Assembly (NCBI RefSeq): GCF_003752175.1
Contig: NZ_RJVF01000008.1
Coordinates: forward strand, 682,001 to 746,000
Source: Comamonas sp. BIGb0124
GTDB taxonomy: Bacteria > Pseudomonadota > Gammaproteobacteria > Burkholderiales > Burkholderiaceae_C
Direction: 5' to 3'
Length of the DNA: 64,000 nucleotides
Notes under the pieces: generated by a model
What the model saw: the letters and a program-made list of their open reading frames with translations, nothing else
Told to the model about the DNA's origin: nothing
Databases searched by the model: none
Part shown: one piece after another, positions 1 to 11,047 of the stretch
How the letters are laid out: the number at the start of each line of letters is the position of its first letter
Position numbering within the stretch: position 1 is the stretch's first letter
Made by a program: the position numbers and the translations under genes

Positions 1-1236
1 GCAGACGACGTGGTGTTTTCTGCCGACGTCTTTCTGCGCAAGACACACGCCCGTTTCCGGGGCAACCTGGCGGCGGTCGAGTCGATCAAGGCGCTGGACC
101 CGCTGACCGTGGAGTTCAAGCTGAAGTATCCCTTCGGCCCCTTCCTGGGCATTTTCGAGACCGGCACCATGCCGATGGTGCCCAAACACATCTACGAAGG
201 TACGGATTTCCTGAACAACCCGGCGAATGCCACGCCCATCGGCACGGGACCGTTCAAGTTCAAGGAATGGGTCAAGGGTTCGTACATCCAGATCGTTGCC
301 AACGAGGGTTACCACATCGCCGGCGTGCCCTCGGTGGCCAGTGTCTATTTCCACGTCATTCCGGATGCGGCCTCGCGGGCTGCGGCCTTCGAGTCGGGCA
401 AGGTCGACATCGTGCCGGGTGGATCGGTCGAGTTCTTCGACGTGGCGCGGCTCTCCAAGTTGCCGGGCGCAGCGGTGACGACCAAGGGCTGGGAGTTCTT
501 TGCGCCGCATTCGTGGCTGTGGCTCAACAACCGCAAGAAGCCCATGGACAACGTCAAGTTCCGGCAGGCGGTGATGTTCGCGATCGACCGCGAGGCCATG
601 GCCAAGATTGCCTGGCAGGGCTACGCCAAGCCCGCGACCGGCCCGTTCAACAGCAACATCAAGTACTACAGCGACGATGTGGCCAAGTACCCGCGCGACC
701 TGGCCAAGGCCAAGAAACTGCTCGAGGAGGCCGGTTACCAGGGCGAGACGCTGCGCCTGCTGCCGCTGCCCTACGGCGAGAGCTGGCAACGGCAGGCCGA
801 AATCGTGCGCCAGAACCTCATTCAGGCCGGGATCAAGGTCGAACTCACGGCCACCGACGTGGCGGGCTGGAACCAGCGTCTCAACGAGTGGGACTACGAC
901 ATGGCCTTCACCTATGTCTACCAGTACGGCGACCCGGCGCTGGGCGTGGCACGCAACTACACCACGGCCAACATCGCCAAGGGCTCGCCCTTCAACAACG
1001 TCGAGGGCTACAGCAACCCGAAGGTCGACGAACTGTTCGAGGCGGGTGCGCGCGAAATCGATCCGGCCAAACGCAAGGCCCTTTACGACGAGGTGCAGAA
1101 ACTGCTGCTGCAGGAGGTGCCCGTTGCCTGGCTGCACGAGATCAATTTCCCCACGCTCTACCGCACCAAGGTGAGCAACCTGATCAGTTCGGGCATCGGT
1201 CTCAACGACAGCCTGGGCTACGCCAAGCTCGCCTGA
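1..1236 (+). CDS. ABC transporter substrate-binding protein, family 5 (dipeptide/opine type), 5'-truncated
   Basis: This is the periplasmic binding protein of a DppA/OppA-type importer, which captures the substrate and delivers it to the permeases that follow. The reading frame is open from base 1, so the gene starts upstream. 411 codons are visible, against about 500-540 in complete family members, so the signal peptide and roughly 100 residues are missing. The family core is clear: 'IGTGPFKF' near the lobe hinge, 'DNVKFRQAVMFAIDRE', and 'DLAKAKKLLEEAGY'. It ends with TGA 43 bp before the dppB-like gene, so it is the head of the transporter operon. The ligand cannot be read from sequence; the enzymes downstream suggest an amine- or amide-containing compound rather than ordinary peptides (inference). 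Confidence 0.92.
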   Translation, partial: ADDVVFSADVFLRKTHARFRGNLAAVESIKALDPLTVEFKLKYPFGPFLGIFETGTMPMVPKHIYEGTDFLNNPANATPIGTGPFKFKEWVKGSYIQIVANEGYHIAGVPSVASVYFHVIPDAASRAAAFESGKVDIVPGGSVEFFDVARLSKLPGAAVTTKGWEFFAPHSWLWLNNRKKPMDNVKFRQAVMFAIDREAMAKIAWQGYAKPATGPFNSNIKYYSDDVAKYPRDLAKAKKLLEEAGYQGETLRLLPLPYGESWQRQAEIVRQNLIQAGIKVELTATDVAGWNQRLNEWDYDMAFTYVYQYGDPALGVARNYTTANIAKGSPFNNVEGYSNPKVDELFEAGAREIDPAKRKALYDEVQKLLLQEVPVAWLHEINFPTLYRTKVSNLISSGIGLNDSLGYAKLA

Positions 1237-1279
1237 GGCGCGGGCCGGCCGGTTTTCCCTCCTCACACAGGAACACGCC

Positions 1280-2254
1280 ATGAAGCGTCTTCAGTTCATG
1301 TTCACGCGCATCGCCCAGGGCCTGATCGCGATCCTCGTGATCGCCTCGGTCAACTTCATGCTGGTGCGTGCGGCCCCGGGCGATCCGGTCGCCGTGATGG
1401 CGGGCGAAGCCGGCGCGTCGGATCCGCAGTTCGTGGCCCAGCTCAAGGAACAGTTCGGGCTGGACAAGCCCCTGACGACCCAGCTCGCCAGCTACCTGGG
1501 GCATGTGGTGCGGCTGGATCTGGGGTACTCGTACCGTCAGCAGCAGCCGGTGCTGGACCTGATTCTGGAGCGCCTGCCGGCCACGCTGCTGCTGACGGGC
1601 AGCGCGTTCGTGCTGTCGCTGATCCTGGGCGTGGCACTGGGGGCCTGGGCCAGCCGCAAGGCGGGGACCTGGGTCGACAGTGCGATCACCGTGGTGGCGC
1701 TGGTCTTCTACGCCACGCCGCTGTACTGGCTGGCCATGATGGCGGTGCTGTTCTTCACGGTGAAGCTGGACTGGCTGCCGGGCTTCGGCTACTTCACCGT
1801 GGGGGAGAACCTGCAGGGACTGGCATTGGCCTGGGACATCCTCAAGCACCTGGTGCTGCCCTCGCTGACGCTGGCGCTGTTCTACATGGCCGTCTATGCA
1901 CGCATGACACGGGCCTCCATGCTGGAGGTGGCACAGATGGATTTCGTCAAGACCGCACGGGCCAAGGGCGTGCGGCCGGGCCGCATCCACCGCGCCCACA
2001 TTCTGCGCAATGCCCTGCTGCCGGTGGTGACGCTGGCCGGCATCCAGGCCGGCGGCATGATCGGCGGCGCCGTGCTGACCGAGACGGTCTTTGCCTGGCC
2101 GGGCATCGGCCGGCTGATGTTCGACGCGCTGCTGCAGCGCGACTACAACCTGCTGCTGGGTTGTTTCCTGGTGACGGCCGCCATGGCGGTGCTGCTCAAC
2201 CTCGTCACCGACCTGGTCTACACCCTGGTCGATCCCCGCATCGAACTGTCCTGA
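1280..2254 (+). CDS. ABC transporter permease, DppB/OppB type
   Basis: Inner-membrane permease (324 aa) of the dipeptide/opine-type importer. It has an N-terminal TM helix (about residues 9-30), a periplasmic loop holding 'FGLDKPLTTQLASYL', then five further hydrophobic segments. The EAA-like cytoplasmic loop that docks on the ATPase is visible as 'DFVKTARAKGVRPGRI' followed by 'HILRNALLPVVTL'. Length and layout are typical of DppB. The ATG at 1280 follows an 'acacagga' ribosome site. The gene lies 43 bp after the binding protein and 25 bp before the second permease, so co-transcription is expected. Confidence 0.95.
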   Translation: MKRLQFMFTRIAQGLIAILVIASVNFMLVRAAPGDPVAVMAGEAGASDPQFVAQLKEQFGLDKPLTTQLASYLGHVVRLDLGYSYRQQQPVLDLILERLPATLLLTGSAFVLSLILGVALGAWASRKAGTWVDSAITVVALVFYATPLYWLAMMAVLFFTVKLDWLPGFGYFTVGENLQGLALAWDILKHLVLPSLTLALFYMAVYARMTRASMLEVAQMDFVKTARAKGVRPGRIHRAHILRNALLPVVTLAGIQAGGMIGGAVLTETVFAWPGIGRLMFDALLQRDYNLLLGCFLVTAAMAVLLNLVTDLVYTLVDPRIELS

Positions 2255-2279
2255 ACCCGACTCCGAGGAGCGTCCTGCC

Positions 2280-3118
2280 ATGAACAACAATTTCTGGCGC
2301 CGATACTGCCGCAACAAAGGCGCGGTGTTCGGCCTGATCGTGATGATGCTGGTGCTGCTGCTGGCGGCCGTGGGCCCCCTGTTCGCGGCCAACGACCCCT
2401 GGGACATGGTGCAGATGCCTTTCCTCTCCCCGCTGCAGGAGACAGGCCTGGCGATGGGGACCGACACCATGGGGCGCGACATTCTCTCGGGCGTGATCTA
2501 CGGCGCGCGGGTCTCGCTGATGATCGGCGTGGTCTCGACGCTGGTGTCGCTGATCATCGGCGTGACATTGGGCGCGATCTCGGGCTACTTCGGCGGCTGG
2601 ATCGATGCGGCGCTCATGCGCTTCACCGAGCTGTTCCAGGCCGTTCCGAGCTTTGCATTGGCCATCGTGCTGGTGGCGATCTTCGAGCCCTCGGTGAACT
2701 CCATCGTGACGGCCATCGCCATCGTCTCGTGGCCGCCCGTGGCCCGGCTGGTGCGCAGCGAATTCCTCACGCTGCGCCAGCGCGATTTCGTGGCGGCCGC
2801 GCTGCTCGCGGGGCAGTCGACGCCGCGGGTGATCCTGACGCAGATCCTGCCGAATGCGGCCTCGCCGATCGTGGTGATGGCCTCGCTGATGGTGGCGACG
2901 GCGATTCTGCTCGAGTCTTCGCTGAGCTTCATGGGCCTGGGCGACCCCAACATGATGAGCTGGGGCTACATGGTGGGCACGGCGCGCACGGTGCTGCGCC
3001 AAGCCTGGTGGATGGCGGTGTTCCCCGGCCTGGCCATCGTGCTGACCGTGCTGGCGCTCAACCTGGTCGGCGAAGGACTCAACGACGGCCTGAACACACG
3101 CTCCGGAGGACGAGGCCG

Positions 3119-3122
<4 letters not shown>
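2280..3122 (+). CDS. ABC transporter permease, DppC/OppC type
   Basis: Second membrane subunit (280 aa) of the importer, forming a heterodimer with the preceding DppB-like protein. The N-terminus 'RYCRNKGAVFGLIVMM' is the DppC-type start. It is followed by the conserved 'GTDTMGRDILSGVIYGAR' region and a docking loop 'RDFVAAALLAGQSTPR' with 'ILPNAASPIVV'. About six TM helices can be drawn. An AGGAG ribosome site precedes the ATG. The stop TGA overlaps the ATG of the ATPase gene (ATGA at 3119-3122), which implies translational coupling. Confidence 0.95.
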
Positions 3123-4826
<1,704 letters not shown>

Positions 4827-4834
<8 letters not shown>

Positions 4835-5804
4835 AACCGCCATGCCGAAGGACCCCACCATCGCGTTCCTCAGCGACCAGCTCGATACGCGTTACCTGCT
4901 GCCCGCGTTTCGCGAGGTGTTTCCGCAGGCCCGCCTGCTGCCCGGCGGTACGGCCCACAGCGAAGCCGACCTGCAGCCGCTCGACGCCATCGACATGGTG
5001 GTCTGCTGGATGCCGCAGCATGGCCTGATGGCACGCATGCCGGGACTCAAGATGATCCAGTCGGTGGGTGCCGGCGTGGACCACATCACCGCCGATCCGG
5101 ACTTGCCCGCGCTGCCCGTCTGCCGCATCGTCGATCCCGACATGGCCAGCGGCATGGCAGCCTATGTGTGCTGGGCGGTGACGCATCGGCAGCGCAGCAT
5201 GGATGCCTACCTCGACAGCCAGCGCAGCGCACGCTGGCAGGAGCAGGCGGTGGTACCGGCACGCCGGCACCGGGTGGGGATTGCAGGATTGGGCACGCTG
5301 GGGCTGCATTGCGCGCATGCGCTGGCGGCCATCGGCTACGCGGTACGCGGCTGGAGCCGGGGCCCCAAGACGGGCTTGCCGGGCGGGATCTCGTCGTTTC
5401 ACGGCCCTGATCAGCTCGACGATTTTCTGTCGGGCTGCGACACGCTGGTGTGCCTGCTGCCGCTCACCGACGAGACCCAGGGACTGCTCGGCGCCCGGCT
5501 GTTTGCCCGGTTGCCCGCAGGCGCGCACGTGGTCAACGTCGGCCGCGGCGACCATCTGGTCGAACCCGATCTGATCGAGGCGCTGGACAGTGGCCACCTC
5601 GGCGGCGCCACGCTCGATGCGTTCTCGCAAGAACCGCTGCCCCAGGACCATCCGTTCTGGCGCCATCCCCGCATCACGGTCACGCCGCACATCGCCACGC
5701 GCACGGCGCCTCTGGTGATCGCCCGGCAGGCCAAGTCGAACTACGAAGCCGTACTGAGCGGGCGGCCCGCACCGGGTGCGACCGACCTGGCGCGCGGCTA
5801 CTGA
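4827..5804 (+). CDS. D-2-hydroxyacid dehydrogenase, GhrA-like (glyoxylate/hydroxypyruvate reductase)
   Basis: NAD(P)-dependent reductase of 2-keto acids (325 aa). It has the family's 'SVGAGVDHI' loop, the Rossmann glycine motif 'GLGTLGLHCAHAL' (G-x-G-x-x-G), and the catalytic trio: Arg in 'NVGRGDHLVE', Glu in 'SQEPLPQDHPFW', and His in 'TPHIAT'. The 'PLPxxHPFW' and 'TPHIAT' segments resemble GhrA rather than SerA or LdhA. The ATG overlaps the end of the ATPase gene by 8 bp, so it belongs to the importer operon. A plausible role is recycling a keto acid released by the transaminases (inference); the substrate is not deducible. Confidence 0.88.
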
Positions 5805-5938
5805 CACGCATGCGACGCCATCGCCGCACACCGACAGCCCTGCAGCGACATCGAACGAACACCGTAGCCGGCGCCACGATGAACACAGCCGCGGCGCCAC
5901 CCCCGACACCCATCCCCAAACTTCGAAGAGACGCCACC

Positions 5939-7348
5939 ATGACCCGACAACCGCCCAGCGAACTGGCCGCGCAGGACATCCAGGCCCATCTGCATCCGTT
6001 CACCAATCTGGCCGACCACGCCGCCGTGGGGCCGTTCGTGATCACCCGGGGCGACGGCATTCACGTGGAGGACGAACACGGGCGGCGCTACATCGAGGGC
6101 ATGTCGGGCCTGTGGTGCAGTTCGCTGGGCTTCAGCCATCCGCGTCTGGTGGCCGCAGGCATCCGGGCCCTGCAGACGCTGCCCTACTATCACACCTTCA
6201 ATCACCGGTCCAACCCGGCAGTGGCCGAACTGGCCGCCAAACTGCTGGCACAGGCCCCGGTGCCCATGGCCCGCGTGTTCTTTGCCAATTCGGGCTCGGA
6301 GGCCAACGACTCGGCCGTGAAGATGGTCTGGTACTACCACAATGCCATCGGCCAGCCGCAGAAGAAAAAGATCATCGCGCGCCAACGGGCCTATCACGGC
6401 GTGACGGTGGCTGCGGCCAGCCTCAGCGGGCTGGTGGCCAACCATCGGGACTTCGATCTGCCCATCGACCGCATCCTGCATGTGGAATGCCCGCATCACT
6501 ACCGCTATGGCCAACCGGGCGAAAGCGAATCCGATTTCGCCACCCGCCTGGCCGAGTCGCTGGAACAGCGCATCCTGGCCGAGGGGCCCGACACCGTGGC
6601 GGCCTTCTTCGCCGAGCCCGTGATGGGGGCCGGCGGCGTGATCGTGCCGCCCGAGACCTACTTCGAAAAAATCCAGGCGGTGCTGCGCAAGTACGACGTG
6701 CTGCTGGTCGCCGACGAAGTGATCTGCGGTTTCGGCCGCACCGGCGAGATGTTCGGCTCCACCACGTTCGGCATGCAGCCCGACATCCTGACCTGTGCCA
6801 AGGCCCTGACCTCGGGCTACATGCCGATGTCGGCCGTGATGGTCTCGGCCAAGGTACACGATGCGCTGGCCGCCAACAGCGGCAGGATCGGGACCTTCGG
6901 CCACGGCTACACCTACTCGGGCCATCCGGTGGCGGCGGCGGTGGCGCTCGAGACACTGAAGGTCTACGAAGAAGACGACATCGTGGGGCAGGTCCGCCGC
7001 GCGGCACCGGCCTTCCAGCGACAGCTTCGAGCCCTGGCGCAACGCCGCAGCGTGGGCGAAGCGCGCGGTGTCGGCCTGATCGGCGCCATCGAACTGGTCA
7101 GCGACAAGGCGGGCATGACGCCCTTCGATCCTGCGCTCAAGGCGGGCGCCACCGTGGCGCGGCTGGCGCAGGAACGGGGGCTGATCGTGCGTGCCATGGG
7201 CGACACGGTGGCGCTGTGCCCGCCGCTGATCTCGACGGCCGAGCAGATCGATGAGCTGTTCGCACGGCTGAATGCAGCGCTCGACGCGTTCGAGGCCCAC
7301 ACGGCAATGCCCTCTTCTGCGCCCGCCCTGCAGCCGCAAGAGGCTTGA
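5939..7348 (+). CDS. Class III aminotransferase (omega-amine/putrescine--pyruvate type)
   Basis: PLP enzyme (469 aa) that removes a terminal amino group from an amine or omega-amino acid, usually with pyruvate as acceptor. Visible are 'EGMSGLWCSSLG' and 'FFANSGSEANDSAVKM' near the N-terminus, 'ADEVICGFGRTG' with the PLP-ring Asp, and the Schiff-base Lys288 in 'CAKALTSGYMPM'. These are closest to SpuC/omega-amino-acid--pyruvate transaminases. The ATG at 5939 was preferred because family members begin here and 'gaagaga' lies upstream. An in-frame ATG at 5879 would add 20 low-complexity Pro/Ala residues. It is followed only 3 bp later by a deacetylase gene, which suggests sequential action on a deacetylated amine. 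Confidence 0.9.
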   Translation: MTRQPPSELAAQDIQAHLHPFTNLADHAAVGPFVITRGDGIHVEDEHGRRYIEGMSGLWCSSLGFSHPRLVAAGIRALQTLPYYHTFNHRSNPAVAELAAKLLAQAPVPMARVFFANSGSEANDSAVKMVWYYHNAIGQPQKKKIIARQRAYHGVTVAAASLSGLVANHRDFDLPIDRILHVECPHHYRYGQPGESESDFATRLAESLEQRILAEGPDTVAAFFAEPVMGAGGVIVPPETYFEKIQAVLRKYDVLLVADEVICGFGRTGEMFGSTTFGMQPDILTCAKALTSGYMPMSAVMVSAKVHDALAANSGRIGTFGHGYTYSGHPVAAAVALETLKVYEEDDIVGQVRRAAPAFQRQLRALAQRRSVGEARGVGLIGAIELVSDKAGMTPFDPALKAGATVARLAQERGLIVRAMGDTVALCPPLISTAEQIDELFARLNAALDAFEAHTAMPSSAPALQPQEA

Positions 7349-7351
7349 ACC

Positions 7352-8419
7352 ATGCAGGCCTTCTTTTCGCAAGACCAGCTGCTGCACGATCCGCAGCAGT
7401 TCATGCGGCTGGGGCGTATCAGCAAGCCGACCGATCTGGCCTCGCGTGCGCACGCGCTGCAGGCTGCGCTGGCGGGCTTCGGGATCGAGACCCACGAGCC
7501 AGCGGACGCCGGCCGCGCGCCGCTCGAGAAGGTGCACGCCCGGCATTACCTCGACTACCTCGAAAGCGCCTACGAACGCTGGCGTGCACTGGCACAAACG
7601 GGGCTCGAGCCCGGCATCGAGGTGCTGCCCAATCTGTCGGCCTACCACGGAGCGCAGCCCGGCCACCAGCGGCCGCCCTGCCCCTCTTCATCGATCGTGG
7701 CGCAGACGGGCTACTACATCGGCGACCTGGCCTGCCCCCTCGGGGCCCACAGCTGGCGTTCGATTCTGCGTTCGGCTCACAGCGCCGCAGCGGCGGCACA
7801 GGCGCTCTGCGACGGACAACGGCTGGCCTACGCGCTGTGCCGACCGTCGGGACACCATGCCTATCACGACCGTGCCGGCGGCTTCTGTTATGTGAACAAC
7901 AGCGCCACGGCCGCGCAGCACCTGGTCGACGGACTGGACCCGGCGCGCCGATCGCGTGTCGCGGTGCTGGATGTGGACGTTCACCATGGCGACGGCACAC
8001 AGAACATCTTCTACACGCGAGACGACGTGCTCACGATCTCGACGCATGCCGCCACCGACAACTATTACCCGTTCTATGTCGGTTACGCCGAAGAGACCGG
8101 CCACGGCGCCGGTGTGGGCTGCAACCTCAACCTGCCGCTCGCGCACGGCAGCGGCAACCCGGCTTTTTTTGCCGCGCTGGCGACCGCCTTGCAGCGGCTG
8201 CGCGATTTCAGGCCCGACGCGCTGGTGCTGGCGATGGGCTTCGACACCTACAAGGACGATCCGCTCGGCGTCTTTGCGCTGGACATGGCCGCCTACAGCC
8301 ACATCGGGCAGCAGTTGCGACTGCTGGGCCTGCCGCTGGTCATCGTGCAGGAGGGCGGCTACCTCGTCGAGGCGCTGCAGCCCGGCCTGAGCGCGCTGCT
8401 CGACGGCCTCGGAGCCTGA
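7352..8419 (+). CDS. Histone-deacetylase-fold amidohydrolase (acetylpolyamine amidohydrolase-like), copy 1
   Basis: Zinc-dependent deacetylase (355 aa) of the HDAC/APAH superfamily. Motifs are 'GYYIGD', 'CRPSGHHAYHDRAGGF' with the paired active-site His, the zinc ligands in 'VLDVDVHHGDGTQ' (Asp and His), the third ligand Asp in 'MGFDTYKDDP', and the terminal 'EGGYLVEAL'. The order and length match bacterial acetylpolyamine amidohydrolases, which free the amine of N-acetylated polyamines. One small oddity is 'RPSGHH' where most members have 'RPPGHH'. The gene sits 3 bp after an omega-aminotransferase and 4 bp before an EamA transporter. A second homologue starts at 11048. Confidence 0.9.
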   Translation: MQAFFSQDQLLHDPQQFMRLGRISKPTDLASRAHALQAALAGFGIETHEPADAGRAPLEKVHARHYLDYLESAYERWRALAQTGLEPGIEVLPNLSAYHGAQPGHQRPPCPSSSIVAQTGYYIGDLACPLGAHSWRSILRSAHSAAAAAQALCDGQRLAYALCRPSGHHAYHDRAGGFCYVNNSATAAQHLVDGLDPARRSRVAVLDVDVHHGDGTQNIFYTRDDVLTISTHAATDNYYPFYVGYAEETGHGAGVGCNLNLPLAHGSGNPAFFAALATALQRLRDFRPDALVLAMGFDTYKDDPLGVFALDMAAYSHIGQQLRLLGLPLVIVQEGGYLVEALQPGLSALLDGLGA

Positions 8420-8423
8420 CCGG

Positions 8424-9383
8424 ATGACGACCCGGCCGCCTCCATCTCCCCTGGCCTCGCCGACGGCCGATTCGGGGCCGGCTCAGCGCCGTGGCGTGCT
8501 GCTTTTTCTGTGCGCGCTGGTGGCGTTTGCCTGCTACGACGCCTTTGCAAAACAGATGCTCGAGCGCCACAGCCCGGCCGTGATGAACCTGACGCGTTAT
8601 GCCGCCATTTCGTGCATGGCGCTGGCCCTGCTGGTGCAGCAGCCGGTGTCGTGGCGATCGCTCTGGCGCTTCTGGCGCCAGCCGCATCTCGCCCTGCTGA
8701 TGGCGCGCAGCCTGACGCTGGCCATCGTGGCCACCTGCTTCATGACCGCGCTGGTGACCATGCCGCTGGCCGAGGCCACGGCCATCTACTTCACCGCCCC
8801 GCTGATCATGGTGGCGATGTCGCCCTGGTTGCTCGGCGAGCGTGTCGGGCGGCCGCAGTGGCTGGCGGTCTGCGCAGGTTTCGTCGGCATGCTGCTGATC
8901 GTCCGGCCGGGTGCCAGCCTGCCGCTCGCCGGCACGCTGCTGATGGCGGTTGCGGCCGTCTGCTACGCGCTGTTCCAGATGCTCACCCGAAAACTTTCGG
9001 GCAAGGTCGCGCCGCAGATCCAGTACGCCTACATGGCGCTGACCTGCCTGGTGGTGACCAGTGTGCCCGGTCTGCTGTGGGCCAGCGGTACGTCCGATCC
9101 GATGCCCGGCGGCGAGGCCCTTCCGGATGCGATGGAATGGGCGGTGCTGCTGGCCGGTGGCGTGTGCAGCGGCATCGCGCAATTGCTGCTGCTGGCCGCC
9201 TTCCGGCGGGCGCCGGCCTCGACGCTGGGGCCGCTCAACTACATCCAGCTGATTCTGGCCGTGCTGCTCAGCACCTTCTGGTTCGGCCGCCCACCCGACG
9301 TGCCGGCGCTGTGCGGCATGGCCTGCATCGCGGCCGCGGGCGTCTCGCTGGCCTGGCGCCGTCCACCGCGCCGCATGGCCTGA
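8424..9383 (+). CDS. EamA/DMT-superfamily transporter
   Basis: Integral membrane protein (319 aa) with about ten hydrophobic helices in two EamA repeats (roughly residues 15-145 and 160-305). Family hallmarks are 'LTRYAAISCMALALL' in repeat 1, 'AEATAIYFTAPLIMVAMS' before helix 4, and 'GPLNYIQLILAVLLS' in repeat 2. DMT proteins usually export amino acids or other small metabolites. Here a role in exporting an intermediate or overflow product of the surrounding pathway is possible but not shown. Tight spacing on both sides (4 bp upstream, 39 bp downstream) places it in the operon. Confidence 0.88.
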   Translation: MTTRPPPSPLASPTADSGPAQRRGVLLFLCALVAFACYDAFAKQMLERHSPAVMNLTRYAAISCMALALLVQQPVSWRSLWRFWRQPHLALLMARSLTLAIVATCFMTALVTMPLAEATAIYFTAPLIMVAMSPWLLGERVGRPQWLAVCAGFVGMLLIVRPGASLPLAGTLLMAVAAVCYALFQMLTRKLSGKVAPQIQYAYMALTCLVVTSVPGLLWASGTSDPMPGGEALPDAMEWAVLLAGGVCSGIAQLLLLAAFRRAPASTLGPLNYIQLILAVLLSTFWFGRPPDVPALCGMACIAAAGVSLAWRRPPRRMA

Positions 9384-9422
9384 GTTCGACCGTCCAAACG
9401 CTTTTTCCGGATATCTCATCGC

Positions 9423-10268
9423 ATGGAGAACTCTATCCCGCACCCCCAGCCCACCGCCCGCATGGCCGGACGAGCCACGTTCTCGACCCTCGAACGTCCC
9501 GATCTGGTCGCCACGGTCGAAAAGCAGATCCAGGACGCGATACTCGACGGCCGCCTGGCGCCCGGCGCACGCATCGTCGAGGCCGACCTCGCACGCCGCA
9601 TGGGCATCAGCCGCGCCCCGGTGCGCGAAGCCGCCCGCCGGCTCGAGAGCGTCGGCCTGCTCATCTCGCGGCCCCGCCATGGTTTTGCCGTCCGCACCAT
9701 CAGCACACGCCAGGTCGAAGACCTCTATGCCGTGCGCATCGACCTCGAACTGCTCGGGGCGTCGCTGGCCTGCCGGCACGCCAGCGACATGCAGCTCGCC
9801 CGCCTGCTGCCCATGGTCGACAACATGGCAGACCAGGCCCTGGCGCTGGACCAGACGGCACGCGTGGCTCTCGACCTGTCGTTTCATGCCTACATCTCCG
9901 AAATCTCGGGCAACAGCTATCTGCATCGGCTGTTCGGCAACATGCAAGCCGAGGTGCGGCTGTTCCTGTCGCTCAGCGAGGCCAGCTACGAAGATCCGAT
10001 CTACCTGGCCGAAACCCATCGCCCCATCGCCGTGGCGCTGAGCCGGCGCGATGTCGAGGCCGTGCGCGGCGCACTGCGCCATCACCTCGAGGTGGCATGC
10101 GAACACGCCCGTGCATGCGTCGAGCAGGCCGGGCTCACACAGGCGCCTGCGCTTTCGGGCTCCGATCGGGATCCCCACCCGGGCCCTGATCCCGACTCTT
10201 CCGCGCTGGAAAAGCCCCCCGGGCCGAAGGCGTCTTCCACCCCATCGAGTCACGGAGACCGGCGATGA
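9423..10268 (+). CDS. GntR-family transcriptional regulator with FCD ligand domain
   Basis: DNA-binding regulator (281 aa). The winged helix-turn-helix lies at about residues 35-95 with 'GRLAPGARIVEADLARRMG' and 'SRAPVREAARRLESVGLL', classic for GntR. The all-helical FCD domain follows, with the metal/ligand-type residues in 'DLSFHAYISEISGN'. Regulators of this subgroup sense small acids and repress catabolic operons, so it is the best candidate for controlling the surrounding genes. The last 30 residues are Pro/Ser-rich and resemble no domain. Its stop overlaps the SDR start (ATGA at 10265-10268). Confidence 0.92.
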   Translation: MENSIPHPQPTARMAGRATFSTLERPDLVATVEKQIQDAILDGRLAPGARIVEADLARRMGISRAPVREAARRLESVGLLISRPRHGFAVRTISTRQVEDLYAVRIDLELLGASLACRHASDMQLARLLPMVDNMADQALALDQTARVALDLSFHAYISEISGNSYLHRLFGNMQAEVRLFLSLSEASYEDPIYLAETHRPIAVALSRRDVEAVRGALRHHLEVACEHARACVEQAGLTQAPALSGSDRDPHPGPDPDSSALEKPPGPKASSTPSSHGDRR

Positions 10269-10987
10269 GGACGACTCGGCAAGACCCCGCATCGGCCCCC
10301 GTGGCCATGGTCAGCGGTGCCACGCGGGGCATCGGGCTGGCCATTGCACGCGAACTGCTGGCCCATGGCTGGCGTGTCAGCGCAGGCTGCCGCACACTGC
10401 CCCATGCGGGCGTGGACGCGCAGGCCGAACAATGGCTGGCCTGCCCCTTCGATGCCGCGAGGCCGGAGACCGAAACCGCCTGGGTGCAGGCCACCCGTTC
10501 ACACTTCGGACGCATCGATGCCATCGTGCACAACGCGGGCGTGCTCAGCCGGCAATCGGTGCTGCAGGCCAGCAGCGAGGACTTCGATGCGCTGTTCGAA
10601 GTCAACGTGAAATCGCCCATGCGCCTGACGCAGTTGGTCTGGGCCGATCTGCTGGCCGCGCCGCAGGGCAAGGTGCTGATCATGGCCTCGCTGGCCGGCA
10701 AGCGGGTGCGCTCGGCCGATGCATCGCTCTACGCCATGAGCAAGTTCGCCGTGCTGGCGCTGGCCCACGGGCTGCGTCATTGCGGTGCGGGGACACGGGT
10801 GCGGGCCACGGCGATCTGCCCGGGCTTCGTGGCCACCGACATGGCCAGCGGCGTCGATGCCGACCTGCACGCACAGCTGACGCAGCCCGAGGATGTCGCG
10901 CGCTTGGCCCGTGTGGCACTGGAGCTGCCCCCGACGGCCAGCGTCGCGGAGATTCCCGTGAGCTGGTCCATCGAATCGCAATTCTGA
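10265..10987 (+). CDS. Short-chain dehydrogenase/reductase (SDR)
   Basis: Classical SDR oxidoreductase (240 aa). The cofactor-binding motif reads 'SGATRGIGLAIAREL' (T-G-x3-G-x-G with Ser in first place). The structural 'HNAG' motif is present, and the catalytic pair Tyr/Lys is in 'SLYAMSKFAVLAL' (Y-x3-K), preceded by Ser in 'IMASLAGK'. The substrate is unknown; alcohols or aldehydes produced by the operon are candidates. It is translationally coupled to the GntR gene by a 4-bp overlap, which is unusual because it ties an enzyme to its probable regulator. Confidence 0.88.
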   Translation: MRTTRQDPASAPVAMVSGATRGIGLAIARELLAHGWRVSAGCRTLPHAGVDAQAEQWLACPFDAARPETETAWVQATRSHFGRIDAIVHNAGVLSRQSVLQASSEDFDALFEVNVKSPMRLTQLVWADLLAAPQGKVLIMASLAGKRVRSADASLYAMSKFAVLALAHGLRHCGAGTRVRATAICPGFVATDMASGVDADLHAQLTQPEDVARLARVALELPPTASVAEIPVSWSIESQF

Positions 10988-11047
10988 GCCGGAACGTCGT
11001 CTGCAGGGCATTCCGCCTTGCTCCTTTTTATCGATGCAGGAAGCCGC

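Noticed and set aside
5879-5938. Earlier ATG for the omega-aminotransferase
   Set aside because: Would add a Pro/Ala-rich stretch not seen in the family; kept only as an alternative.
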